From: Bacteroidota bacterium
GTDB taxonomy: Bacteria; Bacteroidota; Bacteroidia; AKYH767-A; OLB10
DNA length: 64,000 nt
Reading direction: 5' to 3'
NCBI GenBank assembly: GCA_023251535.1
Contig: JAHEYP010000002.1
Span: 124,001-188,000, forward strand
Part shown: positions 17,671 through 26,840 of the stretch, one piece after another
How the letters are laid out: each line of letters opens with the position of its first letter
Position numbering within the stretch: the first letter of the stretch is position 1
Made by a program: the position numbers and the translations under genes
The notes under the pieces: generated by a model
What the model saw: only the letters and a program-made list of their open reading frames with translations
What the model was told of the DNA's origin: nothing
Database searches by the model: none

Positions 17671-18537
17671 ATGTTTATTTCAGGATTCACTTTTGTGCGT
17701 AATGCGGTGAAGTACGATTATCCCGTAGAAGCTTCTGTGCGATCTATGCTTCCCTTAGTTGATGAATTAATTGTTTGCTTAGGAAACTCCGACGACACTA
17801 CCGAATCATTGATAAATAGTATTGCAGATCCAAGAATTAAAATTATTCATTCTACTTGGGATGATTCACTTCGTGAAGGTGGTCGGGTTTTAGCAGTAGA
17901 AACCAATAAAGCCTTAGATGCTGTTAATCCCTTAGCTGATTGGTGTATTTATTTACAAGCTGATGAAGTAATCCACGAAGATGATTATGCTGCCATTCGA
18001 TCAGCAATGAATCAATATAAGGAGAATAAAAAAGTGGAAGGATTACTTTTTAAGTATCTCCATTTTTATGGGAACTATAATTACATTGGCGATTCAAGGA
18101 AATGGTATCGATACGAAATACGTATATTCCGTAACGACAAAAACATAAGATCTTATAAGGATGCTCAAGGCTTCCGTTATGGCGATCGTAAGTTAAATGT
18201 AAAGGAAATACCTGCACGTATTTTTCATTATGGGTGGGTGAAGAATCCTTTGCATCAATCTGAGAAGCAAAAGAGCTTTCATAAGCTTTGGCATTCAGAT
18301 GAGGCTGTTAAGAAAAAAGTAAAAGACGATTTGTTCGATTATTCAGCAATCGATTCGTTAGCATTATTTAAACAAACGCATCCTTCAGTAATGCAAAAAC
18401 GAATTGATGATGTGAATTGGGAATTTACTTATGATGTTGCAAAAAAGAAATTGAAATTGAAAGATCGAATATTGTTGGCGATTGAAAAAGTTACCGGATA
18501 TCGTTTCTTTGAGTATAAAAATTATCAAAAAATTTAG
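17671..18537 (+). CDS. Glycosyltransferase family 2 protein
   Basis: The protein (288 residues) is a GT-A fold glycosyltransferase. The N terminus ISGFTFVRNAVKYDYP and VDELIVCLGNSDDTTE fit family 2, and the DxD-like metal site is LQADEVIHEDDY (~residues 95-106). There are no membrane helices, so it would work in the cytosol or on the inner membrane face. Its position inside the GH3/lipoprotein/ATP-grasp operon, 16 bp after GH3, is unusual for a polysaccharide glycosyltransferase and suggests it modifies the product of that pathway. Donor and acceptor are unknown. Confidence 0.88.
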   Translation: MFISGFTFVRNAVKYDYPVEASVRSMLPLVDELIVCLGNSDDTTESLINSIADPRIKIIHSTWDDSLREGGRVLAVETNKALDAVNPLADWCIYLQADEVIHEDDYAAIRSAMNQYKENKKVEGLLFKYLHFYGNYNYIGDSRKWYRYEIRIFRNDKNIRSYKDAQGFRYGDRKLNVKEIPARIFHYGWVKNPLHQSEKQKSFHKLWHSDEAVKKKVKDDLFDYSAIDSLALFKQTHPSVMQKRIDDVNWEFTYDVAKKKLKLKDRILLAIEKVTGYRFFEYKNYQKI

Positions 18538-18551
18538 ACGTATTTAATCTC

Positions 18552-19985
18552 ATGAAATCTGTAATCAAAACTTTAGGTAGAATAAATATTCTTTTAGTTT
18601 TCAGTCTGTTATTATTGATTTCATGCGGAAATCGTGAGGTAAAAAAAGAAGAGACTACTCCTATTACAAATGAATCTGCTGCTCCTCAAAAATTTGCTGC
18701 AGGAAGTTTAACTGAACGAATTCCTTGCGTTGAAGATGCAAATATTTCTTTTGCTTTATACATGCCTTCGTCATATAAAGAAGGAGAAAAATTACCGGTA
18801 CTAATATTATTCGATCCACATGGTGATCCTTTATTTCCAATCAACATGTATAAATCATTAGCCGATAAACATCATTTTATGTTGATGGGTTCTAATGATT
18901 CGAAGAATGGAAATGCGAAAGAATTAACAGCTCATATTATTCAGCTAATGGCCAAATCGGCGTATGCTCTTTTGCCGGTCGATAGTAATCGCGTTTATTC
19001 CGGTGGATTTTCAGGCGGCGGACGTATTGCTGCTTTATTGGCATTTAGTCCTAGCGGAATTCAAGGTTTAGTAACTTGCGGTGCAGCGTTCCCAATCTAT
19101 GAATGGAATCAGAATATCCCTTCAGTTGTTTGCGCTATTGCCAACGATGGTGATATGAATCTGCCGGAGATTACAAATCTAAAGTCGAATGATCCTGTGA
19201 AAGCTGGACGACTTCTTACATTCCGAAATAAAGGGAAACATGAGTGGCCTAAAGCAGATTTTTTTGAAGAAGTATTTTTGGCTTTTAATGCTTTTGCTAG
19301 CCGCGATAAAATATTAATGTTGAGTAGCGATGAGAAAAAAGCTTTGAATAACGACTATTCAAGTATTGATAAAAGTAAAATCTATGATTCCAATCCGATC
19401 TACAAAGCATATTTTTATGAGAGATGGATTAAGGCAATGGATGGCGTTGCCAATATTGATGATATTAAGAAAAAATATGTTGCGTTGAAATCGTCCTCAG
19501 CTCTTCAATCTGCTATGAATACCGAACAACAGCTTATTAAAGAGGAAACCGACATCAAGGAAAACTATTATAAAGCAATGGGTTCTAGAGATACAGTTTG
19601 GTGGATGAATGAAATGACGAAATTGAGTCGTTCAATTTCGTCAAGCAATGATGCTTTAAAGAAATCTCAATTGGAACGAATTCGCGGGGGATTAAGCTTA
19701 ATGTGTTATATGAACCTTGATAAAACGCTTAAGGCCGGTGCTCGCGATTCTTACATTTATCTTTCTGCCTTATATCGATTTATCGATCCTGAGAATTCTG
19801 AATCATGGATTCTTGCATCTCAAGTAGCTGCTAAGGAGAATAAAAAGGAAGAATGTCTTAATTATTTAAGTCAAGCAATAAAAACTGGATTTAAAGAAGG
19901 TTCACGAATCCTTAATACACCCGATTTTAGCTCTATGTCGAGTGATCCACGCTTTCAACAATTACTGAATTCAATTCCACGCTAA
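18552..19985 (+). CDS. Lipoprotein with alpha/beta-hydrolase domain and TPR-like tail
   Basis: A lipobox LLLISC places the lipid-modified Cys at residue 25. Residues ~55-260 look like an alpha/beta hydrolase of the dienelactone hydrolase/S9 type: MPSSYKEGEKLPVLILFDPHG and nucleophile elbow SGGFSGGG (Ser ~154), with a likely acid/His region later (NKGKHEWP). Residues ~300-477 are helical and end in a TPR-like repeat (LNYLSQAIKTGFKEG, SSDPRFQQLL). It is probably an envelope-anchored esterase or peptidase; the substrate is unknown. It lies in the GH3 operon, with the next gene 2 bp downstream. Confidence 0.82.
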   Translation: MKSVIKTLGRINILLVFSLLLLISCGNREVKKEETTPITNESAAPQKFAAGSLTERIPCVEDANISFALYMPSSYKEGEKLPVLILFDPHGDPLFPINMYKSLADKHHFMLMGSNDSKNGNAKELTAHIIQLMAKSAYALLPVDSNRVYSGGFSGGGRIAALLAFSPSGIQGLVTCGAAFPIYEWNQNIPSVVCAIANDGDMNLPEITNLKSNDPVKAGRLLTFRNKGKHEWPKADFFEEVFLAFNAFASRDKILMLSSDEKKALNNDYSSIDKSKIYDSNPIYKAYFYERWIKAMDGVANIDDIKKKYVALKSSSALQSAMNTEQQLIKEETDIKENYYKAMGSRDTVWWMNEMTKLSRSISSSNDALKKSQLERIRGGLSLMCYMNLDKTLKAGARDSYIYLSALYRFIDPENSESWILASQVAAKENKKEECLNYLSQAIKTGFKEGSRILNTPDFSSMSSDPRFQQLLNSIPR

Positions 19986-19987
19986 TT

Positions 19988-21175
19988 ATGATTCCTTCGA
20001 TTCGTTCTGCTTATAATGCTTCTTTCACGGAAGAAAAATACCGTCGCTTTTTAGAGGACATGACCAACGAGTTCAATTATGAAATTGAATTTCGTGTTTC
20101 AGAAACTCCAGTTTTTGTCGATAAACAATTAAAAGAAAGATTGATTAGCGCTGGAGAAGAGATTATTGATGTCCTTACTCGTCCCGACTTTAAACAACTT
20201 AGTGAGAAGGCAATCCCTGATCATTTGCGCGTTCCAAATGAAGACAATCATACTTCTTTATTAGCGATCGATTTTGCCATCTGTAAAGATGATAAGGGTG
20301 ATTTTATTCCTCAATTAATCGAGCTGCAAGGCTTCGCTTCTTTATATGGATACCAAGAATGGCTTGCGGATAAATACCGTACGCATTTTGATATACCCGA
20401 TAACTTCGATAATAAATTCGGCTATTCTCATAAGGAGTATCTTGATCGATTAAAGCAAATTATCATTGGTAAACAGCGTCCCGAAAATGTTGTTTTACTT
20501 GAAGTAGAACCATGGAAACAAAAAACACAAATTGACTTCTATGTAACGCGTAAATACCTCGGAATTGAAGTAATCTGTTTGAGTGAGGTTATTGTTGAAG
20601 GAAGGAATTTGTTTTATCTAAAAGATGGTAATAAAACACCTATCAAACGAATTTATAATCGCGTAATATTTGATGAGCTTGTTCAACGTGACGACTTAAA
20701 ACGTCAGTTTAATATGATAGAGGATGTCGATGTTGAATGGGTTGCTCACCCGAATTGGTTTTTCAGAATCAGTAAATACATTATGCCGTATTTGAAGAAT
20801 AAGTTTGTTCCAGAAACTTATTTTGTAAATGAACTTACTAATATTCCAAACGACCTCGAAAACTGGGTATTAAAGCCATTGTTTTCTTTCAGCGGTCAAG
20901 GAGTTATTTTTGATGTAAAGCGTGAGGATTTCGATAACTTAAAGGATCCTGAGAACTTTATATTGCAACGAAAAGTAACCTATGCGCCTGCCGTTGTATC
21001 TCCTACAGGTGAAGTAAAATGCGAAATTCGATTACTCTATTTATGGGATGAAAACGAAAAGCGTCCTACTTTGGCTCTTAACCTTGGAAGAATGAGTAAA
21101 GGAAAAATGATAGGCGTACGCTATAATGCCAACCTCGATTGGGTTGGCGGAACGACCTATTTTCTTGAGAAATAA
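19988..21175 (+). CDS. ATP-grasp-like protein of unknown substrate
   Basis: The 395-residue protein contains an ATP-grasp-like core in its C-terminal half: WVLKPLFSFSGQGVIFDV (Lys plus Gly-rich loop), CEIRLLYLWDE and LGRMSKGKMIGVRYN, which would supply nucleotide- and metal-binding residues. The N-terminal half includes LIELQGFASLYGYQEW, a pattern also seen in ATP-grasp ligases of glutathionylspermidine-synthase style. ATP-grasp enzymes join a carboxylate to an amine or thiol with ATP. It begins 2 bp after the lipoprotein and ends where the opposite-strand CDGSH gene ends. Family assignment is by pattern only; moderate certainty. Confidence 0.7.
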   Translation: MIPSIRSAYNASFTEEKYRRFLEDMTNEFNYEIEFRVSETPVFVDKQLKERLISAGEEIIDVLTRPDFKQLSEKAIPDHLRVPNEDNHTSLLAIDFAICKDDKGDFIPQLIELQGFASLYGYQEWLADKYRTHFDIPDNFDNKFGYSHKEYLDRLKQIIIGKQRPENVVLLEVEPWKQKTQIDFYVTRKYLGIEVICLSEVIVEGRNLFYLKDGNKTPIKRIYNRVIFDELVQRDDLKRQFNMIEDVDVEWVAHPNWFFRISKYIMPYLKNKFVPETYFVNELTNIPNDLENWVLKPLFSFSGQGVIFDVKREDFDNLKDPENFILQRKVTYAPAVVSPTGEVKCEIRLLYLWDENEKRPTLALNLGRMSKGKMIGVRYNANLDWVGGTTYFLEK

Positions 21176-21403
21176 TTAAGGTTTAGGTGCCGGTGGCGGC
21201 AATTCGAAAGCCACCGATTCGTGTAAGAATTGTCCTTTGTGTGCTGCATCACAAAACGGTAAGTTTTTTGATAATCCACAACGACATAACGACACTGCGG
21301 TTCTTCCGTTCAAATTGAATTTGTTCCCCTGTGCATCTACTATTTCAAAATCGCCTTCTACTCTTAGTGATCCGTTACTGTTTACTTTTATAATTGTTGA
21401 CAT
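21176..21403 (-). CDS. CDGSH iron-sulfur domain protein
   Basis: This 75-residue protein carries the complete CDGSH 2Fe-2S motif C-x-C-x2-S-x3-P-x-C-D-x2-H as CRCGLSKNLPFCDAAH near its C terminus (three Cys and one His ligand), preceded by NLNGRTAVSL. Such small bacterial proteins are thought to act in redox or iron-sulfur handling. The frame stays open upstream to 21499, but ATG 21403 (MSTIIKVN) gives the compact domain and avoids overlap with the upstream gene, whose stop lies 2 bp away. The two minus-strand genes are likely co-transcribed. The tail is proline-rich (PPPAPKP). Confidence 0.88.
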   Translation of the reverse strand: MSTIIKVNSNGSLRVEGDFEIVDAQGNKFNLNGRTAVSLCRCGLSKNLPFCDAAHKGQFLHESVAFELPPPAPKP

Positions 21404-21405
21404 AC

Positions 21406-21795
21406 TTAGTTTTTCTTTGAGTCGAGTATTGAATAATATTGAATGAGGGCAGCTATACTTGCAACGCACATAATAGCTAATAATACAATGGTAATACACT
21501 TATGGTAAGCATTTAGATTTAATCGGTTTTGAATTATCCCGATTAATGCCATTATGTTTGCTAAGCATCGTTGTCCGAAAACAATAATGGCACAAAACGA
21601 TAGCCCTAATCCAAACCAAGGAGTTACTTTTTGCTTCTCTTGTAAATAAGCAATTATCCATCCAGCTGCTCCGAAAACAAGGGAAGCAATCAAGATGTTT
21701 TTTGCCTTCGGACCAATATAATATATCGACACTAATCCGCAGATGATATATATGCTGCCTAATACTTGTAGAATTCGATTTTGTGTCTTTAGCAT
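21406..21795 (-). CDS. Small integral membrane protein, unknown function
   Basis: The 129 residues show four hydrophobic segments (about residues 10-30, 33-50, 60-80 and 100-120) with short polar loops and no recognised domain. The start ATG at 21795 follows an intergenic gap of ~60 bp to the next minus-strand gene. It is immediately upstream of the CDGSH gene (2 bp), so the two may function together, for example as a membrane partner of the iron-sulfur protein; that link is inferred from position only. Confidence 0.65.
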   Translation of the reverse strand: MLKTQNRILQVLGSIYIICGLVSIYYIGPKAKNILIASLVFGAAGWIIAYLQEKQKVTPWFGLGLSFCAIIVFGQRCLANIMALIGIIQNRLNLNAYHKCITIVLLAIMCVASIAALIQYYSILDSKKN

Positions 21796-21856
21796 GTCTT
21801 CAGCTCTTATTCTTTAACAAATGTATAAATTGTTAATTAGAATCGAGCACTTAAAA

Positions 21857-23398
21857 TTATTTATTGATAATAAATGACATTTTCTCCAAGTTAAATCCAT
21901 TATTGAGCTGCATAAAATATATCCCAGCTTCAAATGCTTTAGTATCTATTGAATAAACGGATTCTCCTTCGTTAGCATTAATAGTATTTTTATAAACTAA
22001 GGAACCCAAATTATTGAATATTGATATTTCTAAATTCTCTGTTGAATTATCACTTGTTTTGATATACAACATATCAGAAGCAGGAATCGGATATAGTTCT
22101 GTGGAGAATGGCACTTTGTCGAATCGAACCGATTTTATCCCGCAGAAGTGCTTCACTCCATCAAAATCTTCTTGACTTAGTTGGTAATAAGAAATTCCTG
22201 GATAGGGATTTTCATCGGCATAAATATAATCGCTCGTAGTATGTACTGTTCCTTGCCCAGCAATTTCCACAGGATTTCCAAAATGGATTCCATCTTTACT
22301 TTTTTCAATTATCCACGATTTATTATTGACTTCTGTTGCTGATGTCCATTCACATTGAGCTTTTACATTGTCGATATTTTTCACCGTAAAATCAATCATA
22401 TCTACTGGCAAAGGGGCAGTTTCAAGTGTCAATGCCCAAATCCCATAGTTAATAGCACCTGGAGTATTTACTGATGTAGCAGTAGGATTTGTTTGTCCCG
22501 GAAGAAATGATTGCCATCCATCATTAGGGACATTCCATCGTTGCGCTCTGATATTAGTATTTCCATTTGCAGCAAGCTCTGTAGGTCCATAGGTAAATCC
22601 TAATGTAGCTGATGATGTTGGTGTTGATCGGCTTAAAAACCAAAATCGATCAACCATATTGGCATTGTTATTTACGCCTAGTAGATTACGTATATGGCTT
22701 ACCGAAATCGGTGTTGTAGGCAATGGAAGATTTAATGCGTTTGTTGGATAAGTTGACACTGAAATCTCACCTGAATTCCCTCCGCTATGCGTATATGAAA
22801 ATGGAATTTGAACGAATGTCGACGTTCCAAATGGAATAATATGTGTTCCTAATACTGATCCGATATTCCAGTTTACACGAGATGAAAAATCAGTATCCTC
22901 AGCTATTATCATATCTGTAGTTCCTGAAGTTGTAATCCCGGTTGTACCCGAATTAGTAATAGTTAAAATATTGCTATTTAAGTCGACTTTAACTCCTACA
23001 TTAAGTGCCAACGACCCTGCCGGTGTTGCGTATGCTCCTCCAACGGATTCAGCTTGCTGAAGTGTTTTTGTTCCTCCAACAAGAATGAGTGTATTAAAGG
23101 TAGTGGATTTACTTCCACCTAAAACTACATTAAATCCAGACATCACAACAATACCAGCCGATGTTCCGAAAACATTGTTGTTGGTATTGTTGTACCAATT
23201 CCCCGACATCTGAATGGTGCCTGAATTATCAATTGATGCAATTCCTGTATTGTTGATATCACCAAAAACATACATGGTTGTAGCTGCATTGGTGAGCTTC
23301 ACCGAGACATCTTGTACCGTTAACAATGCTTGCGCATTTACTTTCTGAACTAAGAAAGTAAATACGATTAAAAGCAAGTAACAATTTCTTTTTACCAT
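21857..23398 (-). CDS. Secreted T9SS protein (type A sorting domain)
   Basis: The protein has 513 residues with signal peptide NCYLLLIVFTFLVQKVNAQ. Residues ~25-330 form a repetitive Gly/Ser/Thr/Asn-rich beta region (LNSNILTITNSGTTGI style) with no enzymatic motif. The conserved linker LPVDMIDFTVKNIDNVKAQ, with EWTSATEVNNKSWIIEKS and YYQLSQEDFDGVKHF, leads to the C-terminal sorting domain (ELYPIPASDMLYIKTSDNS to AGIYFMQLNNG). Its ATG overlaps the stop of the upstream glycine-rich gene by 7 bp, so the two are made from one mRNA and may form one surface structure. Confidence 0.88.
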   Translation of the reverse strand: MVKRNCYLLLIVFTFLVQKVNAQALLTVQDVSVKLTNAATTMYVFGDINNTGIASIDNSGTIQMSGNWYNNTNNNVFGTSAGIVVMSGFNVVLGGSKSTTFNTLILVGGTKTLQQAESVGGAYATPAGSLALNVGVKVDLNSNILTITNSGTTGITTSGTTDMIIAEDTDFSSRVNWNIGSVLGTHIIPFGTSTFVQIPFSYTHSGGNSGEISVSTYPTNALNLPLPTTPISVSHIRNLLGVNNNANMVDRFWFLSRSTPTSSATLGFTYGPTELAANGNTNIRAQRWNVPNDGWQSFLPGQTNPTATSVNTPGAINYGIWALTLETAPLPVDMIDFTVKNIDNVKAQCEWTSATEVNNKSWIIEKSKDGIHFGNPVEIAGQGTVHTTSDYIYADENPYPGISYYQLSQEDFDGVKHFCGIKSVRFDKVPFSTELYPIPASDMLYIKTSDNSTENLEISIFNNLGSLVYKNTINANEGESVYSIDTKAFEAGIYFMQLNNGFNLEKMSFIINK

Positions 23399-25056
23399 GA
23401 TATGATTACATATCCGTTATATCCGTTTTGATGAACAGCAGTTCCTCCTTCTCCGATATTATTACCGGGATAATCAGGATTAGTTGTATCTGCTGCTTGC
23501 GCTCCATTTCCTAATGCAGTTGATACATTATATGATTGCGTTGAAAGGAAGAATGATGATCCTCCTCCTCCGCCTGTACATCCTGCACTTCCATTCGATG
23601 ATCCGCTTCCGCCACCGAAATATCCGCCGCCACCACCGCCACTTCCTGCATTTCCAGATGCAGTGCATCGTGTGACACCAGTCGCGCCTGTTAACGACGA
23701 TCCGGCTTGTCCATTAATTGGCACTCCGCATGATCCTCCTGCACTCGAGATTCCTCCTGTTCCAGCTAATGATGATGTAGCAGATTGTCCACCAGTAGAT
23801 CCTCCAGAGATGCCACCATTACCAACCGGATTGGCAACAAATGAAACTCCTATTCCTCCTGCACTTCCCGCTAGTCCTTCTACACTACTCCCTCCTCCTC
23901 CGCCACCGCCGGCAGTAAGAACCTCTACTCCTGAAATTATGATCGCACTACGTCCACCTCCAGATCCTGAATAATATCCAGGACCATTACTTAATCCGTT
24001 TGCTCCGCCACCTCCGTATGAGGCCACAGTACTTCCGTTAAGCGACGAACCGCCTGCACCAACTATTACAGAAACAGTTGAATTTGGAATAACAGTAACG
24101 TCTGCCGAAATATAAGCCCCTGCTCCACCTTTGGCATTAGCATCGTCTCCGGCACCACCACCTGCTCCCCACATTTTCACTTTAATTTTATTTACTCCCG
24201 GAGGCACTGTAAACGTTTGATTTGCTCCTGTAGAATTGAAAACCCTATTACCTCCTGCTGAATTGATGTTTGATGATGTCTCAATCCAATCAATACCATT
24301 CCACAGTAAACTTATTGTTGAGTTAGTGCTAAATATGCGATCTCCTGCTAATTTCAAGAATCCTGAACCACCTGAAACAGTTGCTCCATTGGTCATTCTT
24401 GCATAGTTAGAGCCTGTAAATTCAATTACTAAAATCTGTCCTTGTGTTGTGCCTTGCGTTAAAGTAAAATCACGATTGTTATAATCGGCATTGTTACTGG
24501 TGACTTGAATATAACTTCTGTTTCCAACTGTTACTGCAAAATTATCTGAGGCAATTAAGGTCGCGGATGAGCCATTTCGTAATGCTAATGCACCATCAAC
24601 ATCAAGCTTTACTCCGGGATTTATATTCCCGATTCCGACATTTCCTCCATTCGCAGCAACTTTTAGTCGCGTAGTGTTATTCGTCTTTAATACCATATCG
24701 ATCGAGTCGATCGTACCTAAAAAGTTAGTGATAGCACTGGTTCCTGAATTTCCCGTAAGTAACCACGGACTTCCTGCGAATGCTGCCATGGCAACCCATG
24801 AAGTTCCGTCAAAAAAGTAAAATTTATTCTCCCCAAGAGTATTGTCAAATACTAATAATCCCTTCGATGGCGAGGGAATTGCTAATCGCTGCGCGGAAGT
24901 CATTCGGGGAATTAATACTCCTTTGTTGGTAGCAACAATATCGAGTATTGCACTGGCAGCTGGTGTAGCATTGTTTATACCTACTGCTTGTCCGTACACG
25001 CTTGATATGGATATAACAAGTGCAAGTGTCAGGACACTAATTATTTTTTGCAACAT
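23392..25056 (-). CDS. Secreted glycine-rich repeat protein (adhesin/fibre-like)
   Basis: A signal peptide (residues 1-~23, ending SSVYGQ) is followed by the N-terminal element common in Bacteroidota fibre-like proteins (AVGINNATPAASAILDI, GVLIPRMTSAQRLAI, FYFFDGTSWVAM), then a beta-rich region with GNVGIGNINPGVKLDVDGAL. From ~residue 285 comes a glycine-rich domain: FTVPPGVNKIKVKMWGAGGG and long Gly runs (GGGGGGGSS, GSGGGGGGY) with Gly content near half. It resembles glycine-rich domains that fold into polyglycine-II helices in ALK and phage adhesins. No T9SS tail is seen; it ends YNGYVIISW, typical of this domain. Its upstream TAnnTTTG element (25073-25080) starts the two-gene operon. Confidence 0.85.
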   Translation of the reverse strand: MLQKIISVLTLALVISISSVYGQAVGINNATPAASAILDIVATNKGVLIPRMTSAQRLAIPSPSKGLLVFDNTLGENKFYFFDGTSWVAMAAFAGSPWLLTGNSGTSAITNFLGTIDSIDMVLKTNNTTRLKVAANGGNVGIGNINPGVKLDVDGALALRNGSSATLIASDNFAVTVGNRSYIQVTSNNADYNNRDFTLTQGTTQGQILVIEFTGSNYARMTNGATVSGGSGFLKLAGDRIFSTNSTISLLWNGIDWIETSSNINSAGGNRVFNSTGANQTFTVPPGVNKIKVKMWGAGGGAGDDANAKGGAGAYISADVTVIPNSTVSVIVGAGGSSLNGSTVASYGGGGANGLSNGPGYYSGSGGGRSAIIISGVEVLTAGGGGGGGSSVEGLAGSAGGIGVSFVANPVGNGGISGGSTGGQSATSSLAGTGGISSAGGSCGVPINGQAGSSLTGATGVTRCTASGNAGSGGGGGGYFGGGSGSSNGSAGCTGGGGGSSFFLSTQSYNVSTALGNGAQAADTTNPDYPGNNIGEGGTAVHQNGYNGYVIISW

Positions 25057-25395
25057 AATTCTTGGATTAGTACAAAAATAACTCCTAAAAGCAATTAGCC
25101 TCTATTTATTGGGTAAATGTTCCTATTAAGATGGTTAAAAGCTCGTTTATATCAACAAAATCAACTTATTTGTTAGTTATTCAAAAATATCGACGTTTCA
25201 ACCTTCAACATTCTAATATTTAGTTTGAAAATCATAATTCCTACAGACTGTCAATAGTTTAGCGGTTCTCACTACTACATTATTATATATTATAAGTATT
25301 TATATAAATAATTTTAATCGAAATTCATATTGGTTTTTCAGATAAAAAGCCACTGTTAAAAAGTTTTTAGGATACGTTGTCTCTCAATTTCGTTT
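25057..25395. other. Intergenic stretch, AT-rich, divergent promoters
   Basis: These 339 bp separate two divergent transcripts. The left end holds the minus-strand TATTTTTG element for the glycine-rich operon. The middle is very AT-rich (ATTATATATTATAAG around 25281) with no open frame or hairpin worth naming. The promoter for the glycogen-type operon starts just past its right end. Confidence 0.5.
25073..25080 (-). promoter_or_regulatory. TAnnTTTG promoter element of the glycine-rich/T9SS operon
   Basis: TATTTTTG on the minus strand lies 16 bp before the ATG at 25056, leaving a leader of only a few bases. A -33 TTG is not at the usual spacing. Confidence 0.5.
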
Positions 25396-25415
25396 ATGAA
25401 TAAAAAATGGCAATC

Positions 25416-25447
25416 TTTGAGACAAGTGCAAAGAACTTTTAACTTTG
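25416..25447 (+). promoter_or_regulatory. Bacteroidota sigma-A promoter of the glycosyltransferase-GH57 operon
   Basis: TTTG (25416-25419) and TAACTTTG (25440-25447) are separated by 20 bp, matching the -33/-7 consensus TTTG-N19-21-TAnnTTTG. It lies inside the longest reading frame of the glycosyltransferase gene. The transcript should start around 25455, so translation must begin at ATG 25477 and not at 25396. Confidence 0.75.
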
Positions 25448-25476
25448 CATTTTCATTCATTCTTTCCCCGCTGCTT

Positions 25477-26829
25477 ATGCCTGAAATTACTAAACCAGCT
25501 CCAGTAAAATCTCCTGATTTACCCAAAATTCTGATGTTGGGTTGGGAGTTCCCTCCTGTTATTAACGGAGGATTGGGAGTAGCTTGCCACGATTTGTGTA
25601 TTGCTTTGTCGAAGTATGCAAACGTGACAATGATTATTCCCAAGTCAAATCCTGATTTTGTGGTTAAAAATCTAAATCTTATCGGGCTAAACACCATCGA
25701 TGCTAAGACGCTTAGAAATATCGGTTTTGCGGGAGAGAATTATAAAAAGCTGAACAAGGTTCACTATATCGATACCCACTTGAATCCATACTACAATGGA
25801 AAATCAGCAGGAAATCAACCTCTCGACTTAAAAAGTCAGTACCTCAAATCGATTCAAATCGGCAACGAAACTGCTGAAGTTTTTCACATTGACGACCTTT
25901 ATGGTGGTGATGTAATCGAGAAAGTAACCGTTTTCGGGAAGTTGGCAGCTAAACTGGCATGCTCTCTCGATTTCGATGTTATTCATGCCCACGACTGGAT
26001 GACCATGATTGCGGGAATGGAAATTAAAGCTCAAACGGGTAAGCCTCTCGTAATGCATATTCATAGCCTAGAAGTCGACCGTGGTGGCCCTAATAGCAAG
26101 GGTTGGGTTTACCAAATGGAGAAACACGGAATGGAATATGCCGATGTTTTAATGCCGGTAAGTCATTTTACTGGTAAAATAATTCACGATTATTACGGCA
26201 TACCGATGTCGAAAATTCATACCTGCCATAATGGTATACGCCCAGTTGTTCCTTTTAGAGGTGAAAAGCTATTTAAAGAAAAAATGGTGCTTTTTGTTGG
26301 ACGATTAACTCGTCAAAAAGGTCCCGAGTTTTTTGTAGATATCGCTGAAAAGGTTCTCGAGTATAATCAAGATGTTCGTTTCGTAATGGCAGGTACAGGC
26401 GAATACTTCAATCCTCTGCTCGAACGCGCTGCCCAAAAAGGTATAGCTCATCGTTTCCATCTTACAGGATTCTTAAATCTCGATAAGGTGCGTCAATTAT
26501 TGTCGATTGCCGATGTGTATATGATGCCTTCTGTTTCGGAACCATTCGGACTATCGGCTGTTGAAGCCGTTCAATTCGGAGTCCCTTCTGTAATCAGTAA
26601 ACAATCCGGTGTTTCAGAAGTATTACAAGGATCACTGAAATTTGATTATTGGGATGTTAATAGAGCAGCGCAATATGTTTTGGCATTACTGAATGATGAA
26701 GTATTGTCAGAAAAAATCAAGGAAGATGCATATAAAGATCTCGAACATATCAGCTGGGATAATGCCTCTCAAACCGTAATTGCCGGTTACAAGAAATTTA
26801 ATTTAATTCAAGATAAAGTTACCTCATAA
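25477..26829 (+). CDS. Glycosyltransferase, glycogen/starch synthase-like (GT4/GT5)
   Basis: The ~450-residue GT-B enzyme has the starch-synthase-type N terminus ILMLGWEFPPVINGGLGVAC, donor-site HAHDWMT, VSHFTGKIIHDYYG, and C-terminal FVGRLTRQKGPEFFVDI, MMPSVSEPFGLSAVEAVQ and a nucleotide-sugar binding Glu. It likely extends alpha-glucan from ADP- or UDP-glucose in the cytoplasm. The GH57 amylase gene follows 11 bp downstream, a pairing seen for glycogen-type metabolism. The frame is open to 25396, but a consensus promoter sits between 25416 and 25447, so M28 (ATG 25477) is taken as the start. GT4 versus GT5 is not decided. Confidence 0.9.
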   Translation: MPEITKPAPVKSPDLPKILMLGWEFPPVINGGLGVACHDLCIALSKYANVTMIIPKSNPDFVVKNLNLIGLNTIDAKTLRNIGFAGENYKKLNKVHYIDTHLNPYYNGKSAGNQPLDLKSQYLKSIQIGNETAEVFHIDDLYGGDVIEKVTVFGKLAAKLACSLDFDVIHAHDWMTMIAGMEIKAQTGKPLVMHIHSLEVDRGGPNSKGWVYQMEKHGMEYADVLMPVSHFTGKIIHDYYGIPMSKIHTCHNGIRPVVPFRGEKLFKEKMVLFVGRLTRQKGPEFFVDIAEKVLEYNQDVRFVMAGTGEYFNPLLERAAQKGIAHRFHLTGFLNLDKVRQLLSIADVYMMPSVSEPFGLSAVEAVQFGVPSVISKQSGVSEVLQGSLKFDYWDVNRAAQYVLALLNDEVLSEKIKEDAYKDLEHISWDNASQTVIAGYKKFNLIQDKVTS

Positions 26830-26840
26830 AAATATTAATC

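Noticed and set aside
23663-23974. 103-codon Pro-rich ORF on the plus strand
   Set aside because: It is the antisense of the Gly-rich domain: GGN codons read as CCN, giving artificial Pro runs.
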